64,000 bases of DNA from Humulus lupulus (GCF_963169125.1 NC_084802.1:112410903-112474902); one strand, 5' to 3'. Shown: positions 22,587 to 34,889, counted from the stretch's first letter. Notes: a model not told the origin generated them from the letters alone. A program made the numbers and translations.

Positions 22587-24786
22587 CACTACAAGAGTTG
22601 CTTTCAATAAGACTAGAAAAGTATTATAAAATACATACAATAACACTTTTCGATGTGTTAAAGAAAGTGCTGTTATTGTAGGTCGGAGCACTTTACATAA
22701 CATTTTTCCATAGTTATAGAGAAGTATTATTATATAGTTTACAATAGCACGTTTATTGTGTTATTTGAATCAAAGGATAAGTGTTTATTTTTGTTATTTG
22801 TAATAGTTTATGTAACATATTTTCTCACTTATAAAGTAGTCTTATAGCATATGTTGCAATAACACATTTTCTACAATATTTATAATAGTTGCATAACACA
22901 ATTTTAACTAATGTGGTACATTTAAGCTTATAAAAAAATATTTTTTCCTTGCAAATAATTGAAGAAAAAATATTATCCATAAAGACAAGCAAGATAATAT
23001 AAATAAATATTTATGAATTACTTGAACAAAATTACAATATTTAGTTTAGTTTAAGCTTCAAAAATCATATTTTACAAGATAAATTTTAAAAATTAGAATT
23101 ATTTGATTCTAGAGACTTTGAATACAAATGTTACTCATTTTTCTTCAAAGAAAGACAATCTTAGTATTCCTACACATTGCAAAAAAAAAATGTTAGAGAA
23201 TTTCAACAAAAAGTACTCCTATAAATGATGACTAAAATTTGATATAAAATTTGATGAAAAAATTGTTGAATAATGTGGGACACATATAGATAGATTATGG
23301 ACAAGGACCCACATATATATTAATAAAAATATGTAAGAATGGATAATGAAAAATAAACTCTAAGCAAAAAAGCAACTACTTTACTAAAATGAATACCCTT
23401 AAGTCATGCAAAATAATAATAATAAGAGCGGTGGAGAAAAGCCATATTCTAAAACATTAAATCAAATCAATTGGCAGCCAGATGTCAACCAAATGAAAAG
23501 TGCTGGGATTATTAGCAAATCAAAGGTGTATATTGGATCCTATTAACTGTACCAACCAACACTCAGTATTAGGACTAAGGTTTAAAAGAATAAAATATAA
23601 TGCTCGAATTACATCTTTAACTAAATAATTCCACTGGAAGTGGACTAGTTCTGCCTTGGAGATTGCCAATACAACAAGATTACCATGCATCAATGTCTGC
23701 AATTGTTGAATATATTAATAATTAAAATTAGAGTTATGAGAATGAAGTCAGAGATAAATCTAATTAGTGCAAAGGATCCATGAGCTTCAGAACCTTCAAA
23801 TTTAGGTAACTGTAATAAATTAGTGGAAGTGTCTATTTAAAAGTCAAGTAATGCAATTTCTATAAGATTTTCTTATCAAACTAATCAAATGTAATTTAAA
23901 AGAGATGAATAGTTACTTACAATTTAGGATGAATACGATATGAAGGAACAGGTTGAACTTTGCAATTGGTATTCAAGTAAAAAGTAGTTATTCATTGTCT
24001 CTCTTTGCTTCAATGTTCGATACATACTGCACCAAACAAAATATCACATTAATAAATATTCAAATTTTGTTTAATGTAATTAGCATTTTACTATGTTTTT
24101 CTAAATCTTCAAATTCAATATAGTATAACTAACCAACAATTTTGTTGAATTGTATTTTCAAATTAGTATTTTAACCCTCAGAAAGTTGGCAACAACCAAA
24201 ATATGTAACTCCAAATCAATTAAATAAGCCCAAGAGTTATCAATTCAATTTCACATGAGATATAAAATATATTAATAATTGCTAAGCATTTGTAAAGCAC
24301 TTTGTAGTCTAGAATTTTCTAGTCACACTTAAAGACAAGAAGCTAGATTAATCTAGCATGAAAATATTAGTTAAAAATTGTCAAAATCTATTATATTCAC
24401 TAACTCTAGCTGTTATGTAAATAACTTTATGGTAGTGTAAATGTGAGTTAGATAAAACAAACATAAAAAAAAGATCCATTACGTATTACTCTTCTCCACT
24501 ATCTTTATCTACACTTGTCTCATTAATAACATAACTACCATTATTCTAACCCATATCTTACTCTAACCACTAATCACCATACCCTATATACATTTTATTC
24601 ATCCACACCCAACACTTATTTTCAAATTAAACTAATAAAAATTGCTAATATTTTGTATATCCCAATTAATTATACCAACAGGAATGAATCTTACTCCTCA
24701 AGTATATTTTTTGGATGATTTAGCTATACTAGCACTCTATTTTTTTTATCATTTTCCTCTACAAGACTCATTTTGTTTATTTCTGT
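22587..24786. mobile_element. CACTA-like element E, left part
   Basis: Starts CACTACAAGAG; the reverse complement of 45630 leftward starts CACTACAACAG, giving imperfect inverted ends of CACTA type. Just inside, both ends carry AAAAGTATTAT. The left side also shows subterminal CACTTT/AAAGTG inverted motifs (22640-22700). The part is AT-rich, with no ORF above 60 codons, so E would be a non-autonomous element of about 4.1 kb before element B inserted. The 3-bp flanks (TAT left, TTA right) do not match, which weakens the call. Confidence 0.5.
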
Positions 24787-26777
24787 TGTTGATGATGAGA
24801 ACTCATCAATGAATTAAGGTCAGAAAACTCAAAGACTTAACCAAGAACTTATAAACTTAGGAAAACTTATGGAAACTCAGAGAACAACGACAAGAGAATA
24901 ATGAAAGAAAATTTGTATATTACACTTTGAATTGCGTGGTATTACAAGAATTTTCCAACCCCTTAGTTTAAGGGGTGGAAGTCTATTTATAGCTTGGCTC
25001 TAATGGCCTTAGATACAAGGAGGTTCCAGGGGAGAAGAAGGTACTTGAGTACACTGTCATGGTAGTGGCACAGGTCGTGGTGGAGCAGAGGGTTGTGGTG
25101 TCGATGTTGATAGATGGTCAGAGGCATGCAGGTCATGTCACCAAGTCTCGTACTAATTCGTACTAGCACTACTTGTTGGATATGGATGTCAGAGTCACGC
25201 CTTTGTCTTCCTCAGGGTCATACATCTCGTACCCATATGTGCGCCTCGTACTTGATGGTCCTTCTTACATTTCCAAGACACATCTTTTCTCCAAGCCCCC
25301 TTTTATTTTACTACGTGTGGGAAAGCTTGCAATTCATCATGAGTAACATACTTAGCCACCTTCACCAATTCTAGCTTGATACCTAATGATGGTTGGGCCC
25401 TTACTAGTTCTCCTCATATTTATACTCAGGAAGATTTAGACTTTAAATTTTATGAGAAGTCGCAGTGAAAATGTGCCTCGCTGGTGGCACCTGCTCTATG
25501 GGGATAAGTAGGGATTCTTAGGTGAGGCATGGGTCGTATATGATGAGGCAAGGGCCTTTCGTGGGTCTTCATCCCGGAAAGATGTGGGGTCTCGCATGGA
25601 CCCTTGAGGGCAAGGCACGGCATCTCGCATAGCGAGGCTTATGGGCCTTTGGCTAGGGATGCTTTGGAAAACGACATATGGCCCTATGCGTGAGCGACAT
25701 CACGACAGACAGGTGAGATAAGCGAGATGGGCCTCGTGTCTAGGTAGATGGGTAAGGCAGGTGTGCGAGGCGCCAAAGCACGATGACCTCGCGAGGCACC
25801 TATGGGGTGCCAGACGCAAGGCGTGGGCGAGGCGGTGTCCGCGAGGCCCTGGCGTGAGATACAGGGGCGTGGCTGAGGCGTTGTCCGCGAGACCCTGGTA
25901 TGAGACGTAGGGGCATGGCAGAGGCGGTGTCTGCGAGACCCTAGAGCTAGACACAGGGCGTGGCCGAGGTGGTGTCTGTGAGGCCCTGACGTGAGACACA
26001 GGGGCGTGGCCGAGACGGTGTCCGCGAGGCCCTGGCATGAGACACAGGGGCGTGGCCGAGGCGGTGTCCACGAGGCCCTGGTGCGAGACACAGGGGCATG
26101 GCCGAGGAGGTGTCTGCGAGGCCCTGGCGCGAGACGCAGGGTCATGGCCAAGGTGATTTTCGTGAGGCCCTGGCGCGAGACATAGGGGCGTGGCCGAGGA
26201 GGTGTCCGTGAGGCCTTGGCGCGAGACACAAGGGCATGGCCGAGGCAATGTCTATGAGGCCTTTGTATGAGATGCAGGAGCATGGCCGAGGTGGTGTCCG
26301 CAAGACCCTGGTGCGAGATGGAGGGGCGTGGTCGAGGCGGTTTCTGTGAAACCCTATTGCAAGACGCAGGGGTTTGGTCGAGGCAGTGTTCGCGATGCCC
26401 TGGGACAAGATGCAAGGGCGTGGTTGAGGAGATCTCCACGAGGCCCTGGTGCAAGACGCAGGGGTGTGGCCGAGGCGATGTCCGTGAGGCCTTGGCGCGA
26501 GACACAGTGGCATGGTCAAGGCAGTGTCTGCAAGACCCTAGTGCGAGACGCAGGGGCGTGGCTGAGGTAGTGTCTGCGAGACCCTATCGCGAGACGCAGG
26601 GGCATGGCCGAGGCAATGTCCACGAAATCCTAGTGCGAGACGCAGGGGCATGGCTGAGGCGGTGTCCACGAGACCTTGGCGCGAGACGCAGGGGCATGAG
26701 GGCTATTTCCATGATAAGCCTATACTCCGAGGGCCACAAGGCAGGGGTCTCTTTCAAGGCAAATTTTGGTATCCACA
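24787..26777 (-). repeat. 3' LTR of element B (left copy)
   Basis: Runs from TGTTGATGATGAG to GGTATCCACA. It matches 33539-34070 plus 42585-43691. A minus-strand TATA box reads GCTATAAATAG near 24981-24991. Most of the upstream half is a 46-bp minisatellite. The two LTRs differ in length (1991 against about 1639 bp), mainly in minisatellite copy number. Confidence 0.88.
25808..26700. repeat. 46-bp GC-rich minisatellite in LTR of B (about 19 copies)
   Basis: Unit GAGACGCAGGGGCGTGGCCG plus AGGCGGTGTCCGCGAGGCCC plus TGGCGC. GAGACAC starts at 25993, 26039 and 26085, fixing the 46-bp period. Units differ by a few substitutions and occasional 1-2 base indels. Long open frames on both strands here (for example 25684-26505 minus) come from the repeat itself and are not genes. 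Confidence 0.92.
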
Positions 26778-27037
26778 CTTGCTCCCCAGTCTATGGGAGG
26801 GCCTTTAGTTGCTCCGGTAGACTTTTTGTAATGGTGCCTTCAAGCCCCTTATGGTGTTAGTGTGTTTCTTTGCCTTGGTAGTGTGAAGTAACATACTTTG
26901 GGATGGTGATCCTCATGATTCCTTGAGGATGAATGTGAACTTATCATTTGGCTTCACGGATCCCAATGCGCGTATTTGACTTCATTATTGACCATAGATC
27001 AAATATTGAATTCAATGGTTAGGATGAGTTTGAGTTT
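26778..27037. other. Purine tract and leader between 3' LTR and antisense ORF (B)
   Basis: Directly after the LTR, the minus strand reads ACTGGGGAGCAAG and then TGTGGATACC. This is a plausible polypurine tract for plus-strand priming of a minus-oriented element. The rest has no ORF of note. Confidence 0.55.
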
Positions 27038-27050
27038 CCTATAAATAGGT
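27038..27050 (+). promoter_or_regulatory. Candidate TATA box for the antisense ORF of B
   Basis: CCTATAAATAGGTC on the plus strand, about 350 bases before the first long open frame of the antisense gene and outside the LTR. It has canonical plant TATA form. Promoter activity is inferred only. Confidence 0.45.
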
Positions 27051-28559
27051 CTTCTCCTCAAGGATAATTTCTACACTTGCTCCTCTTAGCTTGGTGGTGC
27101 TTTTGTCTTCAAAGCTTCCAAGAAATGAGTGGTTCTATCACTCACAAAGGCACTTTGTCTTTCATTTATCTTTTTTTAATATATATAAATGTCTGTGTAT
27201 GTGCTAGGACACTAAAACATCTATCTCCTTTCTTTTTGTAGGCGTGTACTTTGGACCCCTGGTATTTCTGCAGTTGCGACGGTGCACGACTTTACCCTCT
27301 CAAGGTACGCGTTCACCCCTTTTTGTGCTTAATGGATCTAAATTAGCGTTACTTGGGAAGAGGTGTCTTGGCCGAAGATCCTCATGAGCTAATTTATGTA
27401 TATGCACTCGTTTGCACATATACCCTCCTTTGCACCCCGCGGTCGGTTATTTCGAGCACTTGTGTCTGGAGGTTTTGAGCTTATTCCTTTGTGTTTTACA
27501 ATACACTTTCTACATAAACTTTCACCGATATCGCCAATGAGACACGGCTTTATGGAATTTGATGATTCGTCTAGCGTTCGTTCGGGGGTTGAGTTTGTAG
27601 ACTTGTCCTCAGAATCGGGGTCCCCTGAAAACAATCCTTACCAAAACTACGACACCTTGTGGAGGGCCCGTATGTGTCACCTTGAACGCATGGCTGAGCT
27701 TAGGCATAAAATATGGGTTGTTGAGAGTGAGATAGATTCGGCTTTGAGGGGTGATGAAGTCCCTTTCTCCTTTGATCTTAATGATCACATTGTAAGCCTT
27801 AGAGTGAACCTCCTTCAACTATGAATGGATCTAGAGTTCATGGAGGGAAACCTCCCATTGGAACCCTCAACCCCATGTTCTCCCTATAATAGTCCCGAGG
27901 TCACCCCTGGTTCCCCTCAACCCATGTCCTTAAAATCCACCTGTGTTTGATGCTTCCACACCCAATGTCCCAGTGCAAAACTAACGCAAGAAGAAGAAAA
28001 TGGAGGGTAAAGGAGAATGAGATGACAGGTCACTCCCAAGAAGCCGAACTACGGTCCTTTATTGGCGTCCACCATCATTTCCCACGTGTCGGAAAATAGG
28101 CTGCTAGAGTTGTCCGAGAAATACCACATTAGTAAAGAGTACAAACTGTATGTACCCTCCAACAAGTGTCGGGCTGATAACCCCCCCAGGGCTATGTCGC
28201 TATGAGCGAACATATTTTGAAGGTGGGTGGGATAATTCCCTTACACTCGTTCTTCATCATGGTCCTGAATCACTTTGATGTTGCTCCACTTCAGCTGGCA
28301 CCCAATAGTTGGTTGACCTTAAGATGCCTGTATATGGCGTTCACGAAGCTCAACGGTGGCACTCCCACAGCCCAGAAGGTGCATTTTATGTACAATCTCA
28401 TGCCCACTCCTAAATCTAAGGGCGTCTACTTTTTACAGAAAGCCAACTCTCATGTCTCCTTGATAGAGGGTTCCGTTTCTAAGCCGGGTTCATGGAAGCA
28501 GGACTTTTCCTTTGTGAAATGTCTCCTTTCCATCCTCAAACATTTCTGCTCATCTCCAA

Positions 28560-28643
28560 GTAAGTACTTCATGCCTTTCCTTTTATATTGATTTTTCTAT
28601 TGTGGAACTTATACTCATATTGATAATTGAGTTGATTGTTCAG
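28560..28643 (+). other. Predicted intron 1 of antisense ORF (B)
   Basis: Donor GTAAGT after CTCCAA, acceptor TTGTTCAG, 84 bp, AT-rich. Reading continues as ERFNVPNIPESEATPVDVF on the other side. Confidence 0.65.
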
Positions 28644-29308
28644 AGAGATTCAATGTCCCCAACATTCCTGAGTCGGAGGCGACACCAGTAGACGTCTTCC
28701 TTGATGCAAACCCTACAACGAAAATGGTTGCCCATCTCTTTACTGTGGCCAACCTCAATTACTATGGTCTATCCAGGGTCTCGGAGCCCGGCTTGCTATG
28801 GCACATCTCTGAGTGAAAGAAGAAAGCAACTCTGGCGAAACATCACTAAGATGAGGGTGATGTTGAATGGGTGCCTGAGGGGACTTCTCCTGAATCTAAG
28901 CGTCCAGCTCGGCATTCTCCAGCCTCAAGGGAACGCTCTTCTTCTACTCCTACAAATCGTGGCATGAATTCTCATTCTCATGGTCCACAATCCGTGCAAG
29001 GGCGCTTTGTTCTGCCATCCTACGATGAGTTTGACAGTCTCCCTCACACCCCTGCTAGTTAAGGCTATTCCATACGTCCTTCATCTAATGCTCCCGAGCC
29101 TCCTCCTCTCTCAGTGAGTGGGTCATCCATCCCTGATCACCCGGATGCTCCTGATTTGGAGGGGATTTCGTGGGTGAATCTAACATCGACCCCATACATC
29201 CGAAGGTATACCCATGTCATCGAGGATATCCCCGAGACAAAGTGGAGAGGTCTTGAGAATTTCAATATGGCGGAGCTTGGGGAGACCCTTATGCACTCCA
29301 CTATATGG

Positions 29309-29393
29309 GTGAGTTTATGTATCTTACATTGGTCTCTTCTTTCTTTCTTTTGTTTTAGGTTCCCTATTTGCTCACGTTTTTGCTTCCTCGCAG
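29309..29393 (+). other. Predicted intron 2 of antisense ORF (B)
   Basis: Donor GTGAGT after ATATGG, acceptor TTCCTCGCAG, 85 bp. The exons read MAELGETLMHSTIW before it and SLVDQLLMDSSRDLSSS after. The placement before the coiled coil corresponds to the intron shared by A and C. Confidence 0.62.
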
Positions 29394-29948
29394 ACTTCTT
29401 TGGTGGATCAACTCTTGATGGACTCATCGCGGGACTTATCTTCTTCCAACGCTGACATGGATCATCTTTCGACCAGGGTTCAAGAGCTAGAGGGACAGCT
29501 TATTGATGCCAATCTCAAGCTAGACACAGCCCTGTCGAAGGCCTCTTCATCATCCAAAAAGAAGAGGTGAGCAAAAGCCCGAGCTGAGGCATTGCGGGAG
29601 AGGATCATGCTCTTGGAGGTCGATCTGGCAGAGGTTGAATACAAGTCTATTGAGCGCACCCTATACAGAGTGTGGAGGCAGAATCCTTGCTTCGACTTCT
29701 CCTCCTTTGGTGACCATACCGTCGCTAAGTCGACCGAGTGGAATGCTCGTAGTGTGAGGCCTTGAGATTTCGTTTCTACAGTTTTTATCTTTCACTTTGA
29801 GTTGGTTGTATGCTTATTCGAACCTTATTATACCGGAGAGGTTTCTCCTGGTTTTATTTATTTTTTCTTTTTCCTCTAGGAACTTCTCTAAGTCCTATTA
29901 TGGTTGATATCGACTTTATCCTGCAACATTATAATGACTTTCTTCTTT

Positions 29949-29996
<48 letters not shown>
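29949..29996. repeat. TA then TG dinucleotide microsatellite
   Basis: About seven TA followed by about seventeen TG units. Confidence 0.95.
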
Positions 29997-29997
<1 letters not shown>

Positions 29998-30400
29998 TAA
30001 TTTGTTTTTGTTTCTTTATGCTTGAGGTCCTTTTGAGCCCACTCTTGTATGCAAGAGCCAAAGGGGTTCAATAGGTCTATCTTTTTTCTAATAACTCGTT
30101 GATACCTTATTTGGACCGATAGTGATGGTCTCTTTGGTGCACCATCATTGTATTTGTAATGATATGTTGACCCTTTGGGTTCTAGCCATCCTTTTATAAA
30201 TTTTCGCATGCGCTTGTCATTTCTTCCGAGAAGTGTCCTTCTCGTCATTATGCATAGTAGTCTTTTTACAAGGGTCTCTTAGGACCCTTTTTGGCTAGAC
30301 GGCTTGGTGGCCACTCTAGGCTTATTAGTGGATGCTGTTACCGAGGCCTTTCCTCTCGTGGAGGTATCAGCCTTTATTAGAAGGCTCTTCTTGTAGGGCC

Positions 30401-30527
30401 TTTTGACCCTCTTGATGTTCACAAGGGCAGCTAATCCTCGCGAACTCAAGAGATGCCTTGCAATTTTGACCCACTTGATGTTCACAAGGGTAGCTAATCC
30501 CCGTGAAATCAAGAGATGCCTTGCAAG
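30401..30527. repeat. 63-bp tandem direct repeat, two copies
   Basis: Copies start at 30401 and 30464 (TTTTGACCC, CTTGATGTTCACAAGGG, CAAGAGATGCCTTGCAA), differing at a handful of positions. Confidence 0.9.
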
Positions 30528-31017
30528 GTTTTCTTCCTTATTTCCTCTCTTTTTTTTTTATAAGGGCCTCTTTTAGGACCATTTTTGGCAGTATACTCTA
30601 CCCCCCAAGTTGTTGGCGAGATTTATCTCGCCGGACACTTTGATCATTTTGCTAATGCACTTTGATAATTCCAATCGGTGATAGGTATATGAGAGTTAGA
30701 TACATGCTCACGTAAATAAGGAGTGTGACATGCAACTAAGAAATGTATTCATTAAAAATGAGTAGAGTACATAGGTATCTATGGAAACATTGTTCTTACT
30801 ACATAATAGGGAATTTAGGTTACACCTCTAATTCATAGCTGCTTTTAAGGGAAGGACTCACAACTATGTTGGGTGGCTAACAATGGTAACCCTTTTGATT
30901 ATCATACTAAAAGTGGAGCTTTACTCGATGTTCCCTCTCAGGCATGTATGCACAACCATCGATTCTGATCTCCTCAGTAACTTTGGGGTTGAACTCACGT
31001 GGGTTTATGCTCCCATG

Positions 31018-31497
31018 CTATACCATCGCCATAGGTTCTGGCGGTCTCATGGATGTGCGGAGGGACATGTCATAACATTCCCTTGCTTCTTTCTGTTCTC
31101 CTTTCACACTCGCTACCCCCCAGGATATCACCAAGGGGTATACCGAGGTTATCGCCTTCAATTCTCTCAGGGAGGGTCTCCCTAATATTGAGTTGAAGGC
31201 TGAGGAACAACTTACTACGACAAAGTTCGTTGTTACAGTGGTCTGTCTGGGCAGCTTTCCCATGGAGAGGGCTAACTCGATTGTGCCCAAGGGTTGTATC
31301 AAGTCTCTTATAAACCCATACAAGGAGGTATTGCAGGGCTTTAGGTTCCTGATGCCTAGTCCCATCTTCTCTAAGGCTGGGCGATGTAGGAAGTCTACGG
31401 AGCTCCAATTGTCTACCAGAACCCGATGAACCTTCATGTTAGCCAGTTGTACACTTAATACGAAGGGGCCATTGTGCGGAAAATGCACACCCCGCAC
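31018..31497 (-). pseudogene. Protease region of element B
   Basis: Retropepsin-like domain downstream of gag. Family landmarks are VQLANMKVHRVLVDNWSSVD, where the usual active site VDTGSS or VDNGSS reads VDNWSS; the Gly after the active-site residues has become Trp. LSMGKLPRQTTVTTNFVVV and SSAFNSILGRPSLRELKAI follow, matching DCPSAYNAIIGRPILVDLRA of C. The open frame ends at 31018. Substitution of the flap-adjacent Gly would probably abolish activity. Confidence 0.8.
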
Positions 31498-31599
31498 ATC
31501 TTCTTCATTGAATGTTATTGAGTCATTTTCCCCTTTAAATTTTTTCGAGGGTCATTGTTCTAAGCTTAGCATGCACGGGGGTGGACTTCGTCTGGCTTC

Positions 31600-33358
31600 C
31601 TTGGTGTATCTAACTCGCCCATTTCTCGATTCTCCTCTGAATCCTGGTCCTCCAAAGATCGTCCTCACCTCTCCTTGCACTTCTGGGGCTACATCTCATG
31701 CTCGTGGCAAGGGTTGTCTATCATCTAGTCTTTCATTTTCTCTTCGGACGTATCTACCCAAGTGCCCCCTACGTATGAGTTCTTCAATTTCCACCTTTAA
31801 ATGACTGCATTCCGCTGTGGTGTGGCCAATGTCTTTATGGTACTGACAGTATTTTCTAGGATCTCTCTTTGACCGATCTCTCTTCATTGATGGGGGTCTC
31901 ATGAAGGGGACCTAATTCTTGTTCTCTACGAAGATATGCTCCTTAGTATGTGTTAGGTCAGTGTAGAAGGTGTGGGACGTTTGCCTTGGATTACCTCCAT
32001 GTTTGTGCTTCCTCTGGTGGTCATCTCTTGGCCCTTCGTACACTCTTTTCTTTTTTGCGTCATTCAATCCTTCAGGGGCTGAGGACTTGACAAGTGATGA
32101 CTTCAGGTTCTCATGGTCGTCTTCGACACCAATGTACTTTCTGACCGTTCGTAGAAATCGTCTAAATCAGTGACCTCCCTCTTTAGCATGTTATCCCATA
32201 GCTTACTACCCGGGCGCACCCCAGCTGTAACGGCCATTTTTAACTCCCCACGGGTTAGGCTTCGTACTTTGGATGCCTCCATATTGAACCTATGGATATA
32301 GCTCTTCAGGCTCTCTTCTTCTCCTTGTTTCACATTGGCGAGGCTAGTGTCTGGCAAGGTGTAATCATGCACATCATGATGTTGTTGGAGAAACTCCTCA
32401 GAAAATTGGTGCCATGACCTAATGGTCCCCGGCCTCAGCCTCTTGAACCACTTGTATGCAGGCCCTTTTAGCGTGACAGTGAAACAGTGACACCTTGCTC
32501 TGCTATTGATCCCTCTCAGCTTCATCAAATCGTTGAAGGCATCCAAGGGGTACTTGGGGTCCGAGGTACCCCCATATAGGGTCATATGAGGTTCTTTAAT
32601 GTTAACTGGGAGTCGTTCAAAATGGATTTCTCGCGTGAAGGGTCACTCGTAGTCAAACTCATCATCGGTAATGTGCCCCCCAGATGCCATGTTTATCTCC
32701 TTTCGCCTCCTATTCAAGGAGTCCTTCAGCTCGGTAGGGCTGGCCTTTCTCTTCTCTCTGCCCTTCGGAGGGCCATAGGAGGTGTCGTCCTAACTTCTGA
32801 CCTCCTCCCATTGAGATTTTCTCTTAGGTTAGGGGGCGCCACCTTAGAGTTGACTTCGGCCTCATTCTTATGACCAGCATCATCCTTCCGCCTTGCTCCT
32901 AGGGGATTTTTCCGGCCTAGGTCCCTGATGGTACTTTGTCTGGGGAGTGTTGCTGGTGGAAAGTCGGGTTCTCCCATCATCTACGGGGACAGTAGTTTCC
33001 CCTCTTTCATGCTCTTTCTCCTTATGCTTTGGAATGGGTATGATCGACTTTCCTTGTAGAAAGTCATTTAAAACCTATTGCATGTTCTCTAGTATGGTTT
33101 CCAACCTTTGATTCTTTATGTATAACTCGCGAATCTCATCCTCATAGAAGCAAGTCCTTTAGTTAGAACTCACCGAGTGCACTTAGGGACTCTCACCTGG
33201 CCTGTGCGTCAAGGGACCCAGATCTCGGTGGCCAGAGCGTGGTGGCACCGGGGAACGAGGATATGGCTGCGCTGGTGGCTCTGAATGATCTCCATCGGGT
33301 TGGACAGCCGGGGATGATGTTTCCTTCTCCTTTCTTTGGGCTGGATGTTCCTCTGGCA
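31600..33358 (-). pseudogene. gag: Gag of element B
   Basis: Capsid-nucleocapsid precursor on the minus strand. The likely start at 33358 gives MPEEHPAQRKEKE, a low-complexity Pro-rich N-terminus. A middle segment (32980-32726) is Arg-rich. The retrotransposon gag core lies at 32585-32103: GGTSDPKYPLDAFNDLM, AYKWFKRLRPGTIRSWHQFS, ESLKSYIHRFNMEASKV. The zinc-knuckle-like CQYHKDIGHTTAEC is at ~31850, followed by IEELIRRGHLGRYVR. Several stops and frame changes break it. Confidence 0.82.
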
Positions 33359-33518
33359 TATCTCTATGCTTAGGCAGCGGAGGGTCTTTTCTGGCGGCCC
33401 TCAGCTGTTCTCCATCCAGGCGAACCTCAACATCTTATAGTTAACGTAGGCGTTTCGAATGCCTTGGCATTTTTCCTTGCTAGACGTGATTAAAGAACCG
33501 TTGCTTGAAACCCGTTCT

Positions 33519-33538
33519 TCCCACAGATGGCGCCAAAA
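33519..33538 (-). other. Primer binding site of element B
   Basis: On the minus strand directly after the LTR end: TTTTGGCGCCATCTGTGGGA, the form common in plant Tat elements. The matching tRNA is not assigned here. Confidence 0.7.
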
Positions 33539-34070
33539 TGTTGATGGTGAGAACTCGTCAATGAATTAATGTGAGAAAAATCAAAGACTTAACCAGGAAC
33601 TTATAAACTTAGTTAAACTTATGGATACTCAGAGAACAACGACAGGAGAATAATGAAAGAAAATATGCATATTTCTCTATGTAGCATTACAAGAATTTTT
33701 CAACCCCTTAGTTTGAGGGGTGGAAGTCTATTTATAGCTTAGCTCTAATGGCCTCAGATAGAAGAAGGTCCCAGGGGACAAGAAGGTACTTAAGTACACT
33801 ATCATGGTAGTGGCATAGGTCGTGGTGGAGCAGAGGGTTGTGGTGTCAATGTTGATAGATGGTCAGAGGCATGCAGGTCATGTCACCACGTCTCGTACTA
33901 ATTCGTACCAGCACTACTTGTCAGATACGGATGTCAGAGTCACGCCTTTGTCTTTCTCAAGGTCGTATATCTCGTACCCGTATGCGCACCTCGTACCTGA
34001 TGGTCCTTCTTACATTTCCAAGACACATCTTTTGATAAGTGTGGGAAAGCTTGCAATTGATCATGATTAA
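33539..34070 (-). repeat. 5' LTR of element B, segment before element C
   Basis: Matches 24787 to about 25340 of the left LTR: TGTTGATGGTGAGAACTC, the TATA motif near 33727, GCAGGTCATGTCACC. It lacks a short stretch after CAAGACACATCTTTT that is present in the left copy. Ends with ATTAA (34066-34070), the left TSD of C. Confidence 0.88.
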
Positions 34071-34674
34071 TGTTGACCCTTGTTTTGGCCAACTGACACG
34101 GAGTCAAATGCTTGATGTGATAGAAGGTATTGAAATATATCTAATGGAAAGAACAATAAACGACACAACAAATTATAGTGGTTCGGCCCTACGAATTGGT
34201 AATGACCTATGTCCACTTAAGCTATTATTGATATTGATTCTCAAAGGAGGGATCAAAGAACTAGGGTTCTTCGAGTTTCACAAGCCTTAGAGGGATAAAC
34301 AATACAATCGAAAGATAATGGCTATAATTCTCTTGTAAAGCATAAACTCAGAATTAGCAAAAAGGTAAAAATCCCTCCCTTGAGCTATTTCTTCTCTATT
34401 TATAGGCTCAAGGAGGATTACATAAATTTTTTATAGATATTCTTTCCTAAATAATCAGATACTCAGGAATTATGGGAGTAATCTCAAATATGATTACAAT
34501 TGCATAAGATCTTCTCAAAATATACGGAGTATACGACCAAGCTGGTCGTATATAAAATCCACATGTTATGTCAAGGGAATCTCCTTGGTCGATAGTCGAA
34601 TAGGACCTCTGCCAGGTGTCAGCCACGTGTTAAAAATGTCTGCCACGTCATCCACGCCTATTCTTTGGATAACA
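34071..34674 (-). repeat. 3' LTR of element C
   Basis: TGTTGACCC to GGATAACA in plus coordinates. Minus-strand TATA box GCCTATAAATAG near 34397-34408. Followed at 34675-34690 by the minus-strand purine tract ACTTGGAGGGCAAA that abuts the LTR start TGTTATCC. Confidence 0.92.
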
Positions 34675-34889
34675 TTTGCCCTCCAAGTTTATTTATTGCG
34701 ACCAGCAATAAGTAAACTTAGGAAAACAACCTTTCATATGCCCCACAAAATCTGTTAGAGCCCTCGTGCATTTTTTAAAACCGTGCCCTAATCACATCTA
34801 ACCAAGCCTTTTCAGTTTTCAAGAAACCACTCCGACGGTTGTTACACTCCCCCATGCTTCGAAAAAGGGAATTCATGATTACTACTTTT

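Larger units (their letters stand above)
27396..29765 (+). pseudogene. Antisense ORF of element B (gypsy-type-transposon domain, coiled coil)
   Basis: Extra gene opposite to gag-PR of B. The first recognisable exon piece is 27396-27821 (MRHGFMEFDDSSSVRSGVEF). The conserved domain follows in 28195-28559: MSEHILKVGGIIPLHSFFIM, then NHFDVAPLQLAPNSW. It matches LPLHAFFQGVANYFGVSPFQ in C and LPLDQYFMDFLNFMKLAPIQ in G, the plant domain catalogued as putative gypsy-type transposon (PF04195-like, by memory). Intron 28560-28643, an exon ending near 29308, intron 29309-29393. A last exon with a coiled coil ends YRVWRQNPCFDFSSFGDH, stop 29763-29765. Stops at ~28820 and 29568 and a gap near 27825-28195 mark decay. 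The molecular role is unknown. Confidence 0.68.
29766..31017. other. Non-coding spacer between antisense ORF and protease (B)
   Basis: No gene seen. It holds a TA/TG microsatellite (29949-29996), a 63-bp direct repeat (30401-30527) and the worn C-terminal linker after protease on the minus strand (EFNPKV-like, ~30960-31010). In an autonomous relative the RT, RNase H and integrase genes would lie here, so this is the site of the pol deletion. Confidence 0.7.

Noticed and set aside
25684..26505. 273-codon minus-strand open frame and overlapping frames on both strands
   Set aside because: It lies inside the 46-bp minisatellite; repeat units without stops open several frames at once, and the same occurs in the second array at 43095-43615.
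25808..26700. CRISPR-like regular repeat
   Set aside because: Contiguous tandem repeat with no unique spacers, in a plant LTR.
30883..32173. Several plus-strand frames of 67-122 codons
   Set aside because: Reverse-strand shadows of gag and protease of element B.
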